Below are positions 1 through 11,300 of a DNA stretch of 64,000 nucleotides, one piece after another. Position 1 is the stretch's first letter; each line of letters begins with the position of its first letter. Source of the stretch: Morinoia aosen (Eukaryota > Arthropoda > Malacostraca > Amphipoda > Talitridae). The notes under the pieces were generated by a model. It was not told the origin of the DNA and searched no databases. It worked only from the letters and a program-made list of their open reading frames with translations. Where the stretch lies: contig CM059567.1 of NCBI GenBank assembly GCA_030386875.1, positions 55,908,020-55,972,019 on the forward strand. The letters are read 5' to 3'. The position numbers and the translations under genes were made by a program.

Positions 1-840
1 TAGCTCACGCAGCTTCACGAATCTTCCCTCTCACCTCGTGGCGCTAAACAGGGAAAAAACCTTCCCAAATTTCAAAATACTTGAGGCTCCATCACGACAC
101 AAAACACTGAAAGTCCAAGTTAAGCAATTTAATGGTGTCTAAGTACGAAAGGCTTTGCCGTCAAAACATCCACTAAAAGCGTGCGCATCACACGTCCCAT
201 CCGCTGAGCAGGAAACCAAAAACTTCGCATACCGAGCCAGCCAGCCAGCGAAGCAGTCGAGACTGTCCCCCCCAAGTGCATACAATTGCGCCGAGGAAAA
301 GACCAGAGCGTTTTGGAGTGTTGACCGAGCGAGGCAGGTATATTGTTTCCTTCTCTTGTGCTTGTTTGCAGGAGTGTTTGCCAGCTCCGTGGTCGCTCTC
401 GCTTTAAGCAACGATAAGACTCCCATGGAAAACATTGGCATCCCTTTTTACTTCCTCAAACGATTTGCAATGCTTCCTTGAATTCTTGTCGAAGTCTACT
501 TGTGAGTGGAGCGCATGGTAAGGATTCAAGAATGGTAGTAATTCACCCTCAAATTTAGGCGTTCTGTTTCTATTTGTTGACGTCACGACGAAACCAGTGA
601 TCAACACCAACGTTTTTAAGAATAACCTTCGATCCCCCAAACGTTTACAAACGCTTTACTTCAACGCAAAACGTTCATAATAAATTTATTCGAAGGGTAT
701 CAATAAACGGCATACTCTTCGGGAAAATAACGACAAAATATCAGCAGATAAAGGTCTTGAACATGGCGCGAAATATCAAACCCTAAGACACCACACACGC
801 ATCGCCTTTTTTCCATCCCTCACACGAGCGGCAGACTCAC
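1..840. other. Left edge: possible intron of the candidate minus-strand gene
   Basis: No gene is identified. A minus-strand polypyrimidine-AG acceptor at 44-45 is followed by sequence that stays open for 12 codons. Two overlapping ORFs on opposite strands around 139-481 look like chance. A plus-strand acceptor-like TTGTTTGCAG lies at 362-371. Confidence 0.3.
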
Positions 841-1015
841 CGAAATATTATTCAAGGTTCGCAACATGGCCATCGATTCTTAATCAAAATTAGTCGAGGG
901 CTTCGGCGAGGATTACGGGTCTGGGCGTTGTTTTCGGAACATGAACATCAATGTCCTTGTTAGCGGCCATAAAATTGCGGAGGCGGCGCGAAGGCAGCGT
1001 GTAGCTTGGGCGCAA
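841..1015 (-). promoter_or_regulatory. CpG-rich patch with possible first exon of a minus-strand gene running off the left edge
   Basis: Between about 900 and 1015 CpG dinucleotides are clearly denser than in the surrounding AT-rich sequence. Reading the minus strand, a short uORF starts at 970. It is followed by an ATG at 871-873 encoding MAMLRTLNNIS up to an excellent donor, TCG|GTGAGT, at 840. A strong acceptor (TTTTTTCCCTGTTTAG) lies at 44-45, consistent with a next exon at the window edge. MAMLRTLNNIS would suit a mitochondrial presequence, but that is speculation from eleven residues. The true start and the product are unknown. Confidence 0.35.
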
Positions 1016-3961
1016 TTTTCCATGCTTAAATGATGCCATCAAAGTTTTCTAAAACATTCTTGAAACCTTTTGCGGTCAGGTAAATTGAAACATGAATATT
1101 TTAAGCTCGTGAAGAGGAGTGTTTATGGGATGTTAGTTTTTCTTCGCATCATTCTGTAAACACATGTTTGTGACAATTATATTCATCTTTCAAAATGCAC
1201 AATCTCTAATTAGATTTTTTTATTGAAGATGAAGATAAAAATGCCGGTAATTTGTTATTTAATACGTTTTTTTAACATATGCTCAAAAATTAGGAAAGGC
1301 GAATTGAATTTGTTGTTCGTTATTCACTGAGTTTTTAACATAAATTTTTCAATATTGTTAAGCTAAGGTATTCACAAAAACTTTGAGGAAAAGGATGACG
1401 AATAGACAACAATAGTGAGATATGAAGCTGATGCGATTTCATGTAGCAGTTGAAAAAAACCTAAGCTCAAGATCGTTGAGTTTTTACCAAACAAGCGCCT
1501 GTAAAATAATTATTTGATTAGAATAGAAACAGGGGGGAATATATTTTGCTGAGTTATACCTAATTTCGTGTCTCGCCGTTGATTTTTTTTATTTGTTTGT
1601 TTGAAAATAACATCGCCACCCAATCGAATCGCTATTGGTATCAGTAAACGCGATCAAGAATAGTTGACTCTCACTACGTACTCTCTTTGAAATTACGAAT
1701 GCAAGAAGCCCAGGAGCTCTTGCCTGCCCATCAAGCTTAACGACATTGAACACCAAATTTCAGGGCAGTATTAAAAACCAGGTCAGTGAAAAGTTCAACC
1801 GCGAACAGAGGCAGAACGAAGAAAACAATGAATATTTTTTAGAGGGTAGAATCTAAAATTACATATGCTCCGTAGCAGCAAAAAATTAGACAGACCGTGC
1901 GGGTATAATCACTTGTGTCCTAAACTGACGCCGAACATGAAGCCATTTTCATTACAGCATGGAGATCAAATGCTGTGAAAAAATGCCTAAGTAAAATTTC
2001 AGCACCATCAATTTCAGGTATGTTTTGGGAGACTTTAGCGCTGTAGCTACGTTACTTTGTTATCCCCGCTTTTATCTATAACAACTGCTGCCCAGACCCA
2101 TTCTCTTTACGTCATCTCAAAAAAATCCATTCCAGAGCATCTGGTAGCTACCAGTAATGTACATAAAGAACAGAGGTCAAACGACCTTCAAATTTTCTGC
2201 TTGATAAAACTATTGCCTTACGATATGAAGAATGTAGAGTGTATGAACAAATATAGGGCGCGATACGCGTAGTTGTGGCCCTCCTATAGCAGCAAAATAT
2301 GCAGCCGTACATTATTGACCGTAATATACTCACATTTTCCAAACGCCTGACGTGTGATAAGAAGTCCTTTGTTGAGTGTTTGTGCATTCTGTTATCACTA
2401 ATAATTTTTCATTATTTTCGAGTGCTAAATTAATATTTATTGATCGATACTGTCTCGGGCGAGCAGTTCGCAGAGCTCAGTATTGTTCATCGGTGAAGAA
2501 ATGAACTTTTTTCATTTTTACGGCAGCGCTCGAGCACCCTCGCAATTTTGAAGACTTTATCGATCAGCATAAAGCAAGGAAATATCGGGAACATGACAAT
2601 AAGTCGACGCTCAAAGTAAGGAAGAAAGGCGATAGAAAAATTATGAAATTATGTTAATTCCAAAATGAAACTATGCAGTAAATAGAAAGAGAATGAGTTG
2701 AGTCACGGAATTCGGAATTATTATTCGACGATGATGAAAGGAAATTAAAAACTTTGTAAGGAAAACGTTATATCCTAAAAATAATTTAAGCAACTCCAAC
2801 TCACGTATTATATTTGCAAGCTTCATGTATTAATCGCTTCGGGGATTCATTATATATTCGTAGCAAACTATTCAATTTTACTTATCAATGGAAGCGTTTG
2901 TCGCTCCAAACTACGTATGAAGTCACCTACTTTTATTAATTTTTATTCATATTTTTACTTTTGTACTTACTAAGGAAACCATTGGATTTAAATCCAAAAC
3001 CATTTTCTCGTATATAAAAGCGAAACAATCGGCAGGCCGACGCTTTAAACTAAAAGCACTCTAGGCTTCCATTATTAATATTTCAGAAAAAAGTAATATA
3101 ACCACCCTCGCTCTTTAATGATTTACTACTACACTTGTACTAATTTTCATGGTGGGAATGTAATTCTTCTACTTGTCTCATTCAAGCCCCTTGTGTAGGG
3201 AGGGTATTTTACTTGAGCAGCGTGATACAGAATTTAGGACCCCATCTAAGCTCTCTAATTTTGTGAAAGTTTCAACACTAATTTTTTCTGTGGTGGCGAA
3301 TAACTTAATCTAGAATTCGTTACTAACATTAGTGAACAACACTCACTTGCGAATCATAGACGCAAAATAATTTTGAATCGTTTTTGCGAACACAGGTAGC
3401 TCAGTCATGACGACCATCTTCTTGCGCTGCATTTTATTTTTCATTGTTATGGGACGAACAACCAGCCTATGTTTATTCGGCGCTCCCGCCCTTGGTCTTT
3501 TCATGACTTTAATAAACAAACGTCAACTGACCAAGCAAGAGGACTCCGCCCTCAGCCTGTCACAGCTCGCATGCACGTCTGATACGAGACAAACATGCAG
3601 CGCAGGATAGCTACTGTTGAGCTCGCTGTGGGAGCAACCGTAAGTACGAGCATTTAATCCTCTAACTGATGAGCTCTGCTACAGACGATGCTGTGCACAC
3701 AGAGCGCGCTGTCTGCGAGGTAATGCTACCACGGCACCCGCAGCGACGGGCATCAGCGCACACAGAGTGCCTTAATACCTTCCTGGTGAGCTACCGGAAG
3801 TGTTCCATACTGAAGTATGAGCGTCTAAATAACTCGGCATGAGTAACTAACGTGGGCAGTAAAAAATAAATGGAGTGTTCAGCTTCCGACAGAAGCAGCC
3901 TCACAACATGCACAGTTCAACACAAAAATAATTCGGATTAAGAGCATGGTTACGGAGATCG
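1016..3961. other. Intergenic, AT-rich, no gene recognised
   Basis: Only short, unconvincing ORFs occur here. A good TATA match (TATATAAAAG, 3011-3020) has no initiator-plus-ORF arrangement after it. Sequence from about 3590 to 3790 is less AT-rich but shows no recognisable protein. Confidence 0.5.
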
Positions 3962-4077
3962 CATCCCAGTTCTAACTTTACCGCCGCCTACATGCACGTT
4001 TTTCTCCGCCAAAGCAATTTTATTACTTGGGCGTCGAAAAACATGCATGCAGGCGGCGATAAAGGTAGACTGGGATG
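3962..4077. mobile_element. Palindromic MITE-like element, copy 1
   Basis: The 116-bp element begins CATCCCAGT and ends ACTGGGATG. Its two halves are near-complementary throughout, including GCCTACATGCACGTTTTT against AAAAACATGCATGCAGGC. A second copy sits at 6501-6608. A clear target duplication could not be delimited. Confidence 0.7.
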
Positions 4078-5371
4078 GTAATGAAGCAAGTCGAGGTCTA
4101 ATCTCTGCTACAAGCAGAAAATTTGCTAAGCGCGTTACATTTTCTTTTTCTCGGCGTATTTTTGCTACGAACTCAAATATAATTTAATATGAATGTATTG
4201 GAAATAAAAAAATTAATTTTTGCTACTTTTGTTAATGGACGGAGTGCATCTTATGATGTCTTAATGAAAAGTTTCGAGTTGCAGGATAAATTTTCAACGT
4301 AGAAGACTTTATAGTTCTCTAGTACTTCCCTGAATGAGTTACGTACTGCTCATTCATCGTAGAATCTACAAACTGAAGTACATTTTACGCATTGTAATGA
4401 ATCATAGAGGTTAAAGTCGACACCTGAATTCAGAAAAGAATTAGAAAAAACTCAGTTTGCACTGTATCATTCAGTGTAATCACGTGCGACAAACCTAAGC
4501 TAACTCATAATATTTCAGGTTTTCACATCGTAAAATACATTTATTTGATGAATTCGATGGATTTTGTACGCCAAAATGCAACTTTTAGACAATATTCTTG
4601 CATATAAAGAGGCTTTGTGCAGTGTGCGTGTGAAGGATCGGGGGGCTTGAGGAGCGACCGCAGCACTCGGCGCTTGAAAAATGTTACGATGGAAGCGCAT
4701 CCCTGGAGTCAGCATCAAAAACATATATGACTAAGAATATGACGAGGTTTGAAAGAATCCCGTCTTGTGTTAGACCAGAAGCTACGTTTACTAACGGGTT
4801 GCAAGCATTCAATTCAAGTTTGTTTGAAATTTATGAATACTGCCCAAGAACATAAAATATATTTTTGCGGACACTGACTGGAAAGAATGATATGTCGAGG
4901 TCAGATATTCATTTAAAATTTTGCTACCTCCTTCAAATACACCACTCGTTCTTACTCAAGATGAGAAAAGAGACTCACACAATGAATAATAGCTCAAGTC
5001 TAGAAAAACCTTTTAGTAATTCTGAGCTACAGCGAAGTTCCTTGTAAAGGTCTTACTCAAGACTTCTGCGAGATGAAGTTGATAGCCATAAGCAACAGGA
5101 TTTGGTTCTAGACAATTTCTGCTTTGGCTTCATATATTGACACGGCTATCCATTTATCTCAATTATTTGACATTGCTTCTGAATAAGAAGGGTTGACCAA
5201 TGAGAAGCTGCGCATTCATTATGAGTTCAGCCATTGAATTTCGCTCAATAGGCGGACGGAGGATTAGAAGAGTATCAATTCTGCGGTGCAAGAACCCACG
5301 CGAAGCTTCCCAGGCACAGGAAAATGCTGCGCCGCCGTGTCCATCTCTGAGAATTCCTTCTCATTCACTGC
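4078..5371. other. Intergenic, no gene recognised
   Basis: Nothing beyond short ORFs is visible. The longest, near 4515-4724 on the minus strand and 4865-5047 on the plus strand, resemble no family and lack coding-like composition. Confidence 0.5.
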
Positions 5372-5700
5372 TTTATCATCCTGATTTTTCTATTCTCTTT
5401 CAATCGTTCGCTTTATATATTTATTATCCATATTATCCTGATTTTTGTATATACTCTTTCAAATCGTTTGCGTTAGAAATTTATTATCCTTATTTTTCTA
5501 TATTCTCTTCCAATCTTTAGCATGAGAAATATATTATCCTTATTATTCTTATTTTCTATTCTCTTTCAATCGTTCGCGTTAGATATTTATTATCCATAAT
5601 ATCCTTATTTTTCTACATTCTCTTTCAGTCGTTTGCGTTAGAAATACAATTTCCTGATCTTCCCACTTCCTCTTTCAATCGCTCGCAAAAGAAATTTAGG
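5372..5700. repeat. Degenerate minisatellite, about 51-58-bp unit, six copies
   Basis: Successive units share TTATCCT(G/T)ATTTTTCTAT, then TTCTCTTTCAATCGTT and CGCGTTAGAAATTTATTA-type sequence, with length variation between copies. The plus-strand ORF over it (5200-5520) is a by-product of the repeat. Confidence 0.8.
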
Positions 5701-6424
5701 GTGTGGACGGTTTCCTGCCGCTGTATATGAGCACCCTTTGCAATTACCACCAAGACCAACCTCGGAACTCCTCCCTGCACTTTGATAACACCATCAAATA
5801 AATTTTTTTACTCCTTTGTGATTTTTATCTTCATTTCCTGCTGTTTTTACAGAATATTTTGGTAAGGTATAATAAGAAGGGACTTTTTTCAAACCTGGTC
5901 ATATTCCGAGCCAAATATGTTTATGATGCTGACAAGAGTTTAAGACTCCCATTCACGTGATCCGTATCTTTTAATTCGATGACGAGAATGTTCTATTAAT
6001 CAAAAATAAAAACTGCAGACTTCATTCTATAAACGAAGAATTAAAATTCAAACTCAGAAAGGCTTATTAACGCTGAAATTTAGGACAGAGCCAAGTGATA
6101 GCCTCAAAACTCTTCTGCAAAATACAAAGAAAAACACCTTACTCCGAATAATTTTCACGAGAATTTTACAGCGCTAAAAATATTTTTAACAACACGTTTT
6201 ACTCAAATTAAACAACAATAAAGATATCCTCAGAATATTCTAATCGTAGTAATGAACGATAAGGCCTGGCATTTTTCTCCCAGTTCGTAACTACTGCAGC
6301 AAAAATCCGAGGCAGAAAATTCATCTCTCACCTGTAAGGAATTCAGTTTAGCGCAAGGGAACTAAAGATATTAAGACGCGCTTCGGCGCTGCTGAGAAAG
6401 TGGTATCGGAATTTAACGCGCACG
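5701..6424. other. Intergenic, no gene recognised
   Basis: AT-rich sequence without any ORF, repeat or regulatory arrangement that can be supported. Confidence 0.5.
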
Positions 6425-6715
6425 ACGGAAACTTCAAAAGTCATCACACAAATCTCCAAAATTCCAAAATTTGTTCGGGATTAGGAATTCAGTAAGCAAA
6501 CCCAGTCAAACTTTTTCGCCGGTGCATGCATGTTTTTCACTGCCTAAACGATTTAATTACTTGGGCGGCAAAAAACATGCATGCAGGCGGTGAAAAAGTT
6601 AAACTGAGAATTAATTCGTACGAGAGAAGCTTCAAGAAGTCATCACACATTTCCCAGACTCTTTCTTAATGCCAAAATTTATTCGGGATTAGGAATTTTG
6701 CTAGCTAAATGAGGA
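6425..6715. repeat. Direct duplication (about 80 bp, spacing about 190 bp) surrounding a MITE-like element
   Basis: The segments at about 6425-6497 and 6617-6710 share CTTCAA(A)AGTCATCACACA, CCAAAATTT and TTCGGGATTAGGAATT. The second palindromic element sits between them. The duplication is older than, or independent of, the insertion. Confidence 0.7.
6501..6608. mobile_element. Palindromic MITE-like element, copy 2
   Basis: It has CCCAGT...ACTGAG ends, with internal complementary arms GGTGCATGCATGTTTTT and AAAAACATGCATGCAGGC. The central sequence is AATTACTTGGGCGGC, as in copy 1 (ATTACTTGGGCGTC). It has no coding capacity, so it is probably non-autonomous. Confidence 0.72.
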
Positions 6716-8246
6716 AGTGCCGCTAGTTTTCATTTTGAATGCAATTTAATTTTATGCTTGGCTTTTAAATTAATTCGTTTTGAGAGTGTAACATAGTGAG
6801 TAAATTGAAAAAAACACCACAAATTTCACCCACAGAACAATCATTATCTAATATTCCACTATAGCACCATGTATGACGTTGTCAAGGCAATAACAATAAG
6901 AAACTTTTCCTGATGCTATAAAGTGGTTTCGAAGCGTGATGTATGATTAATTAAGAGTAGCCAGTGCGATACTACTCAGCATGAAAAACTAATCGCCATA
7001 GCGTTTTCCACCTACGAAGCATAAAAGAGAATTTGTTCAGTTACCGATGCAATCGGAACTCAACTATGAGACAATGTACGAGGTTATTCCTGTGATTCAT
7101 AGCATCCAATTTCACTATTTTATAATTTGTCAATGTGCGCTCGACGAAGAGTTAACTTGGTCGTATTGGAAATATTTAAGGCGAAAATTTATGGCCCCAT
7201 CAGAGAGAAGGATTTTGACACTCGTATTATAATAATTCAAGCTCGTTAGACTGACATAAAAAATGTCATATGTTATAACCTTCAAAATGACTCATACCTG
7301 AATGAGCAAGACTTTTTCTCCAGTCATCATACATGTACGATCAGCTCAGCAATGCTCTAGAAATCTGTAGATTATCTTCACGCTCATCAATTTCAAAAGT
7401 TTTATAGAAGCTTTATTGTGCTACAACACGAAGGGAATGAAATTTCGTAGAGCAAAAATATCGAAGAGGTACAACGATGTAAAAACAAGTCGGAGCACAA
7501 CTTGTGTCAGTAATTCTTTATGATAACGGTATCGGTTGTCGATCAAAAATTGAGTCACTGCTACTGCCGTAACATTGACCATTTTATGAGGTGACTTGGT
7601 GGCAGGGCGTATCGGCACTCCGAATCTACACAGTGAACGAATTCCAAAACTGGTTATGAGGGTATGAAGTATTTCTAAAGTTAAAATAACCTCCTTAACA
7701 TTTGTGATCATAAATGAGGTTAGGGTTCAGGATCTTTCACTTATAAGATTCACAAAGCATGTCTGTGGTTATACAACGGTTTTATAAAGCTTGTAAAATC
7801 TGACTGAAAAAAATGTCTACAGTTTACGGGGAGATAAGAAAAAATCGTGAGACCGAAAGACAATCCAGTTCGAGTCTGCGTTTGCTGTCCTCCATGCATG
7901 CGACAATCCACAAACGCTGAGCGAAGTCTGTGACAGAAGGAGGAACTTTTGCTCCTTTGAGGAGGTGCACAAGAATGATGAGGACCATTTTTTCGAGTGT
8001 TGGTCAAGAGACACCGTCGCCTCTCATGCACATGAGCTCTTGAGCGTCAAGTGCCGTCTCGAATCCAGCCTCCGAGCATCGAGGCAAAAAGTGTGAGAAC
8101 GAACATGCCGCCCTCCTTGCGCTGCGGGCTGCTGCTCTCTTCTCAGTAATGAGACGCGAGCAAAAACTGTGCGAGCGATGGTAATTCACGGGCATTTTAA
8201 TGTGAATTCTTCTGATTTGTATTTCTCCATTCAACTGTTGGTTTTT
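6716..8246. other. Intergenic, no gene recognised
   Basis: The stretch 7850-8170 is less AT-rich and open in two overlapping minus-strand frames. Neither translation resembles a known family, and double-frame openness argues against real coding. Confidence 0.45.
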
Positions 8247-8335
8247 TGTTCCATAAATTATATTACACCTTGAAAACGTTTAGAAATGATTTCCCCAAAT
8301 TATATTTCACCCTGAAAACGTTGTTTAGATATGCG
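8247..8335. repeat. Two-copy tandem duplication, about 43 bp
   Basis: AAATTATATTACACCTTGAA and AAATTATATTTCACCCTGAA, each followed by AACGTT and TTAGAWATG, lie side by side. Confidence 0.65.
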
Positions 8336-11300
8336 TTATGTGTATTTACCGGTTTGTACCATGTTGTAAAGATGAAATTGTTAACGCGCATGAAGATAGA
8401 ATAACAAAAACAAATAAGTTAGGATATATTTTATCTTCAATGAGAAAGCACAGTAAATTTATATTTAATATGAATTTCATAACCGTGTATGAATGTAAAC
8501 AATGTTTTCCGGAGCCAGAACCAAAAACAAACCTTTTCATAATTATTATTATCACTATTACTCACGGTACAGAGCTTCGTCTATATTTGCCATTGCCGGA
8601 TGCCCACAACAAATCTGCTTCATATATCTTCTGAAGCTCAAAATATAGAGCTGCTCCACAGCCTTAGTCAATCGAAGAAACACCCGCCGCCGCACTAGCA
8701 ACAAACACTTCTGAAGAGCCGCATTCATGTCTGACGCCATTATTCTCATATAAGCCAAGCAAGCTAATTGCTGGTGATCATCTCCACGAAATATCTATGG
8801 GCGTTCTGCATCAAAACAAGAGATAATAATCTGTATTGTTATACCTGTGCGAAGAGGGCAATCTGTAGCTGCTGCGAAGTGAGCCCTTACAAGTTTTCCA
8901 TGGGCGAATAAAATGCTCAGATGAATAAAATAGAAATGAAACTCTAACTCTCCCGCAAAATGGAAAGAGAATAACACATCAGATAACAGTCTCTTCTCCC
9001 CCTGAAGGAAATGGTATTTCAACTTAGTTCGCCAGGAACAGTATATTGTGCTAGTTAGCCGTGTTACATTTTCAGATTTTCTCAGGCAAGGAGCGATAAA
9101 ATCAATCATGTTTTCCCATTTTCCGTATACGAGCGCACAATTTGTGTCACTTAAGTATTATAGGCCCACCGTTCTCTGCGTACATAAATAATGCGGTCTG
9201 GGCGAGGTCTGTAGAAGATGCAGGTTAGCACTTAGCAGCGGCTAATTTAATGGAGTGAAGCACTGACGCCCGTTCATGGAAACCATTATCCTGGAGAGCC
9301 CGTAATTTGTGCGGCGTTGCAGCCAAGCAGCTACAAGTGAGCAAGCAAAACGAGTTTTTAAAGTCGAAATAAGATCCCAGTTAAAAGATGAGCGATTGCT
9401 TTTAATAGTGCAAAAAATTACTTATGCACGAGTTAATACCTCAGCTGTTTCACTAAACCACCGTGAGTCGGTTTTGTGCACCGGTCAGTAAACAAAAATA
9501 ATCATTCAGTAAAACATTAACTAAATACCGCATTCTCGATCCCTTTTCATTTTGGTTTGCATAGATTGGGTTACTTTTCTGAAGGAATTTGACTGCATGT
9601 TCAAGTAAAGATAGTACAACTCATGGATACAAATTTGGTTGTAGTAGTCACTGACGAGTCTCGTGAATCATCCATTCTGCTCATACGACGCAAATTTGAT
9701 CGAATGATCAAATTCATAGCACAAATTCTCGTACGTACTCAAAATAGTAAGATCATTTGTATATATGCAATGAGCTGTTTAGGGTGCGGATCTATGCATT
9801 CGCCTCTTGTTAACGACTCGACTGAGTGATCTTCAACAGCAGGAATTGATGTTAAATGAGCGAGTGCAACAAGCTGAAGCGCAAGTAGTTTGTTTATGCA
9901 CCGCAAGCAGAGCAAAACTCTCCGATCAGCTCAAGTTATTACGCCCACACTTAATTTTATTATATTATTTTGGACCCTCATATCATGATTATGAATTCGA
10001 AATTTGATCAAAAGTATGTAAAATTACACATTTACTATGACCTGTGAGAGATTGAAGTGATGACACACATATTTCTGGATCGGCAAGAGGTGATATTGAA
10101 CAGCTTCATCATACCAGAGAATACCACAAATTTCAACTGAACACTTTTCAGTTTCTATTTGGACTAGATTTCAACGAAATTATCAAGCGAAGTTACTTGT
10201 TCTCAATTTTCACAAAAAAGTAAACCACTTTTTCGCACTCATCATTAGTAAATCGAATGGAACTTGAAATAATAAGCTTAAGAAACAATGACACTAAAGA
10301 AAACGAAAGTTTGCTACCACTTAATCTCTTAATAAATGAATGACATCAAACCTTTTTTTCAATGTGGTAGTTGTTCGTGCAGCGATTATTTTGAATAAAA
10401 ACTAAAATACTGATAGAATTCTTGTTTTTTAGTTCGAGCGAATGATTACTTATTTACTCACAATTGGAAACTAGTAACACAGGAAATAAAGCAAAGATTT
10501 CGACCCGAAACACATTACCAAGATTTTCACAAAAGTTGAATCTTTAATTTACTATCTTCTGTTCAATGAAGAATCCCTAGGATGGCTAACGTAAGCTGTT
10601 TAATCGGTAAATTGATTCACTCGTTCAATTTATTATTCCGTATTTCCAATTTTAATATTTTATTTAAAGACATTTCATGTATTGGGTTTCCTAACAACAC
10701 CGCCAAATGAATCCATATTCCGTTGGTTGCCTACTGTTTATCAAGTACCTAGTATTTTATATTGAATAAAAGAAGTTTCTCATCAATTGTTTCTTGATTA
10801 CTTTCTATCGGCACGACTGCGCCTGTAGCACCGTATGTGGTAGGTGTACTCGTGCAGTCAGCAGGCCAAGCAAAAGAATTTACTGTTACTGTGTAAATTT
10901 AAATTTATTCTGCAAATCCCCCTACTCCTCCTTCAGCCCAAACAATATCTGTATAGTACCTCAAGTTAACTGAAATAAACCTCAAGGAAATGTACGTTAC
11001 CGCACGCATACGTCAATTAGCAGCCTATGTTCTACCAAAAAATTCCTCGGCATACCAAAAATCCCCGAGTCTTCTATCGAACAACAGCTCTTTTGATTTA
11101 CCATTGTTTTTACGGGCGACACAACGTTTGGCGTGGGCAATTGACCGACACGTGCAGGCGGGTTGGCTTTCTCAAGTTTCCCAGAGCAGAGCGCAATTTG
11201 TCCGACGCGCCAAGAACAAGCACACTACGCCCATATAGCAGTACGGCCCACCTCACGATCGCGCGCCCTCGCTCGTACGGTCACATCGTGCTAAACTTTG

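Noticed and set aside
139..481. Overlapping 100- and 108-codon ORFs on opposite strands near the left edge
   Set aside because: Mutual overlap, no family resemblance; the hydrophobic stretch in the plus frame is internal rather than at an N-terminus.
3011..3020. TATATAAAAG TATA-box match
   Set aside because: No initiator, leader ATG or donor arrangement follows; AT-rich DNA yields such matches often.
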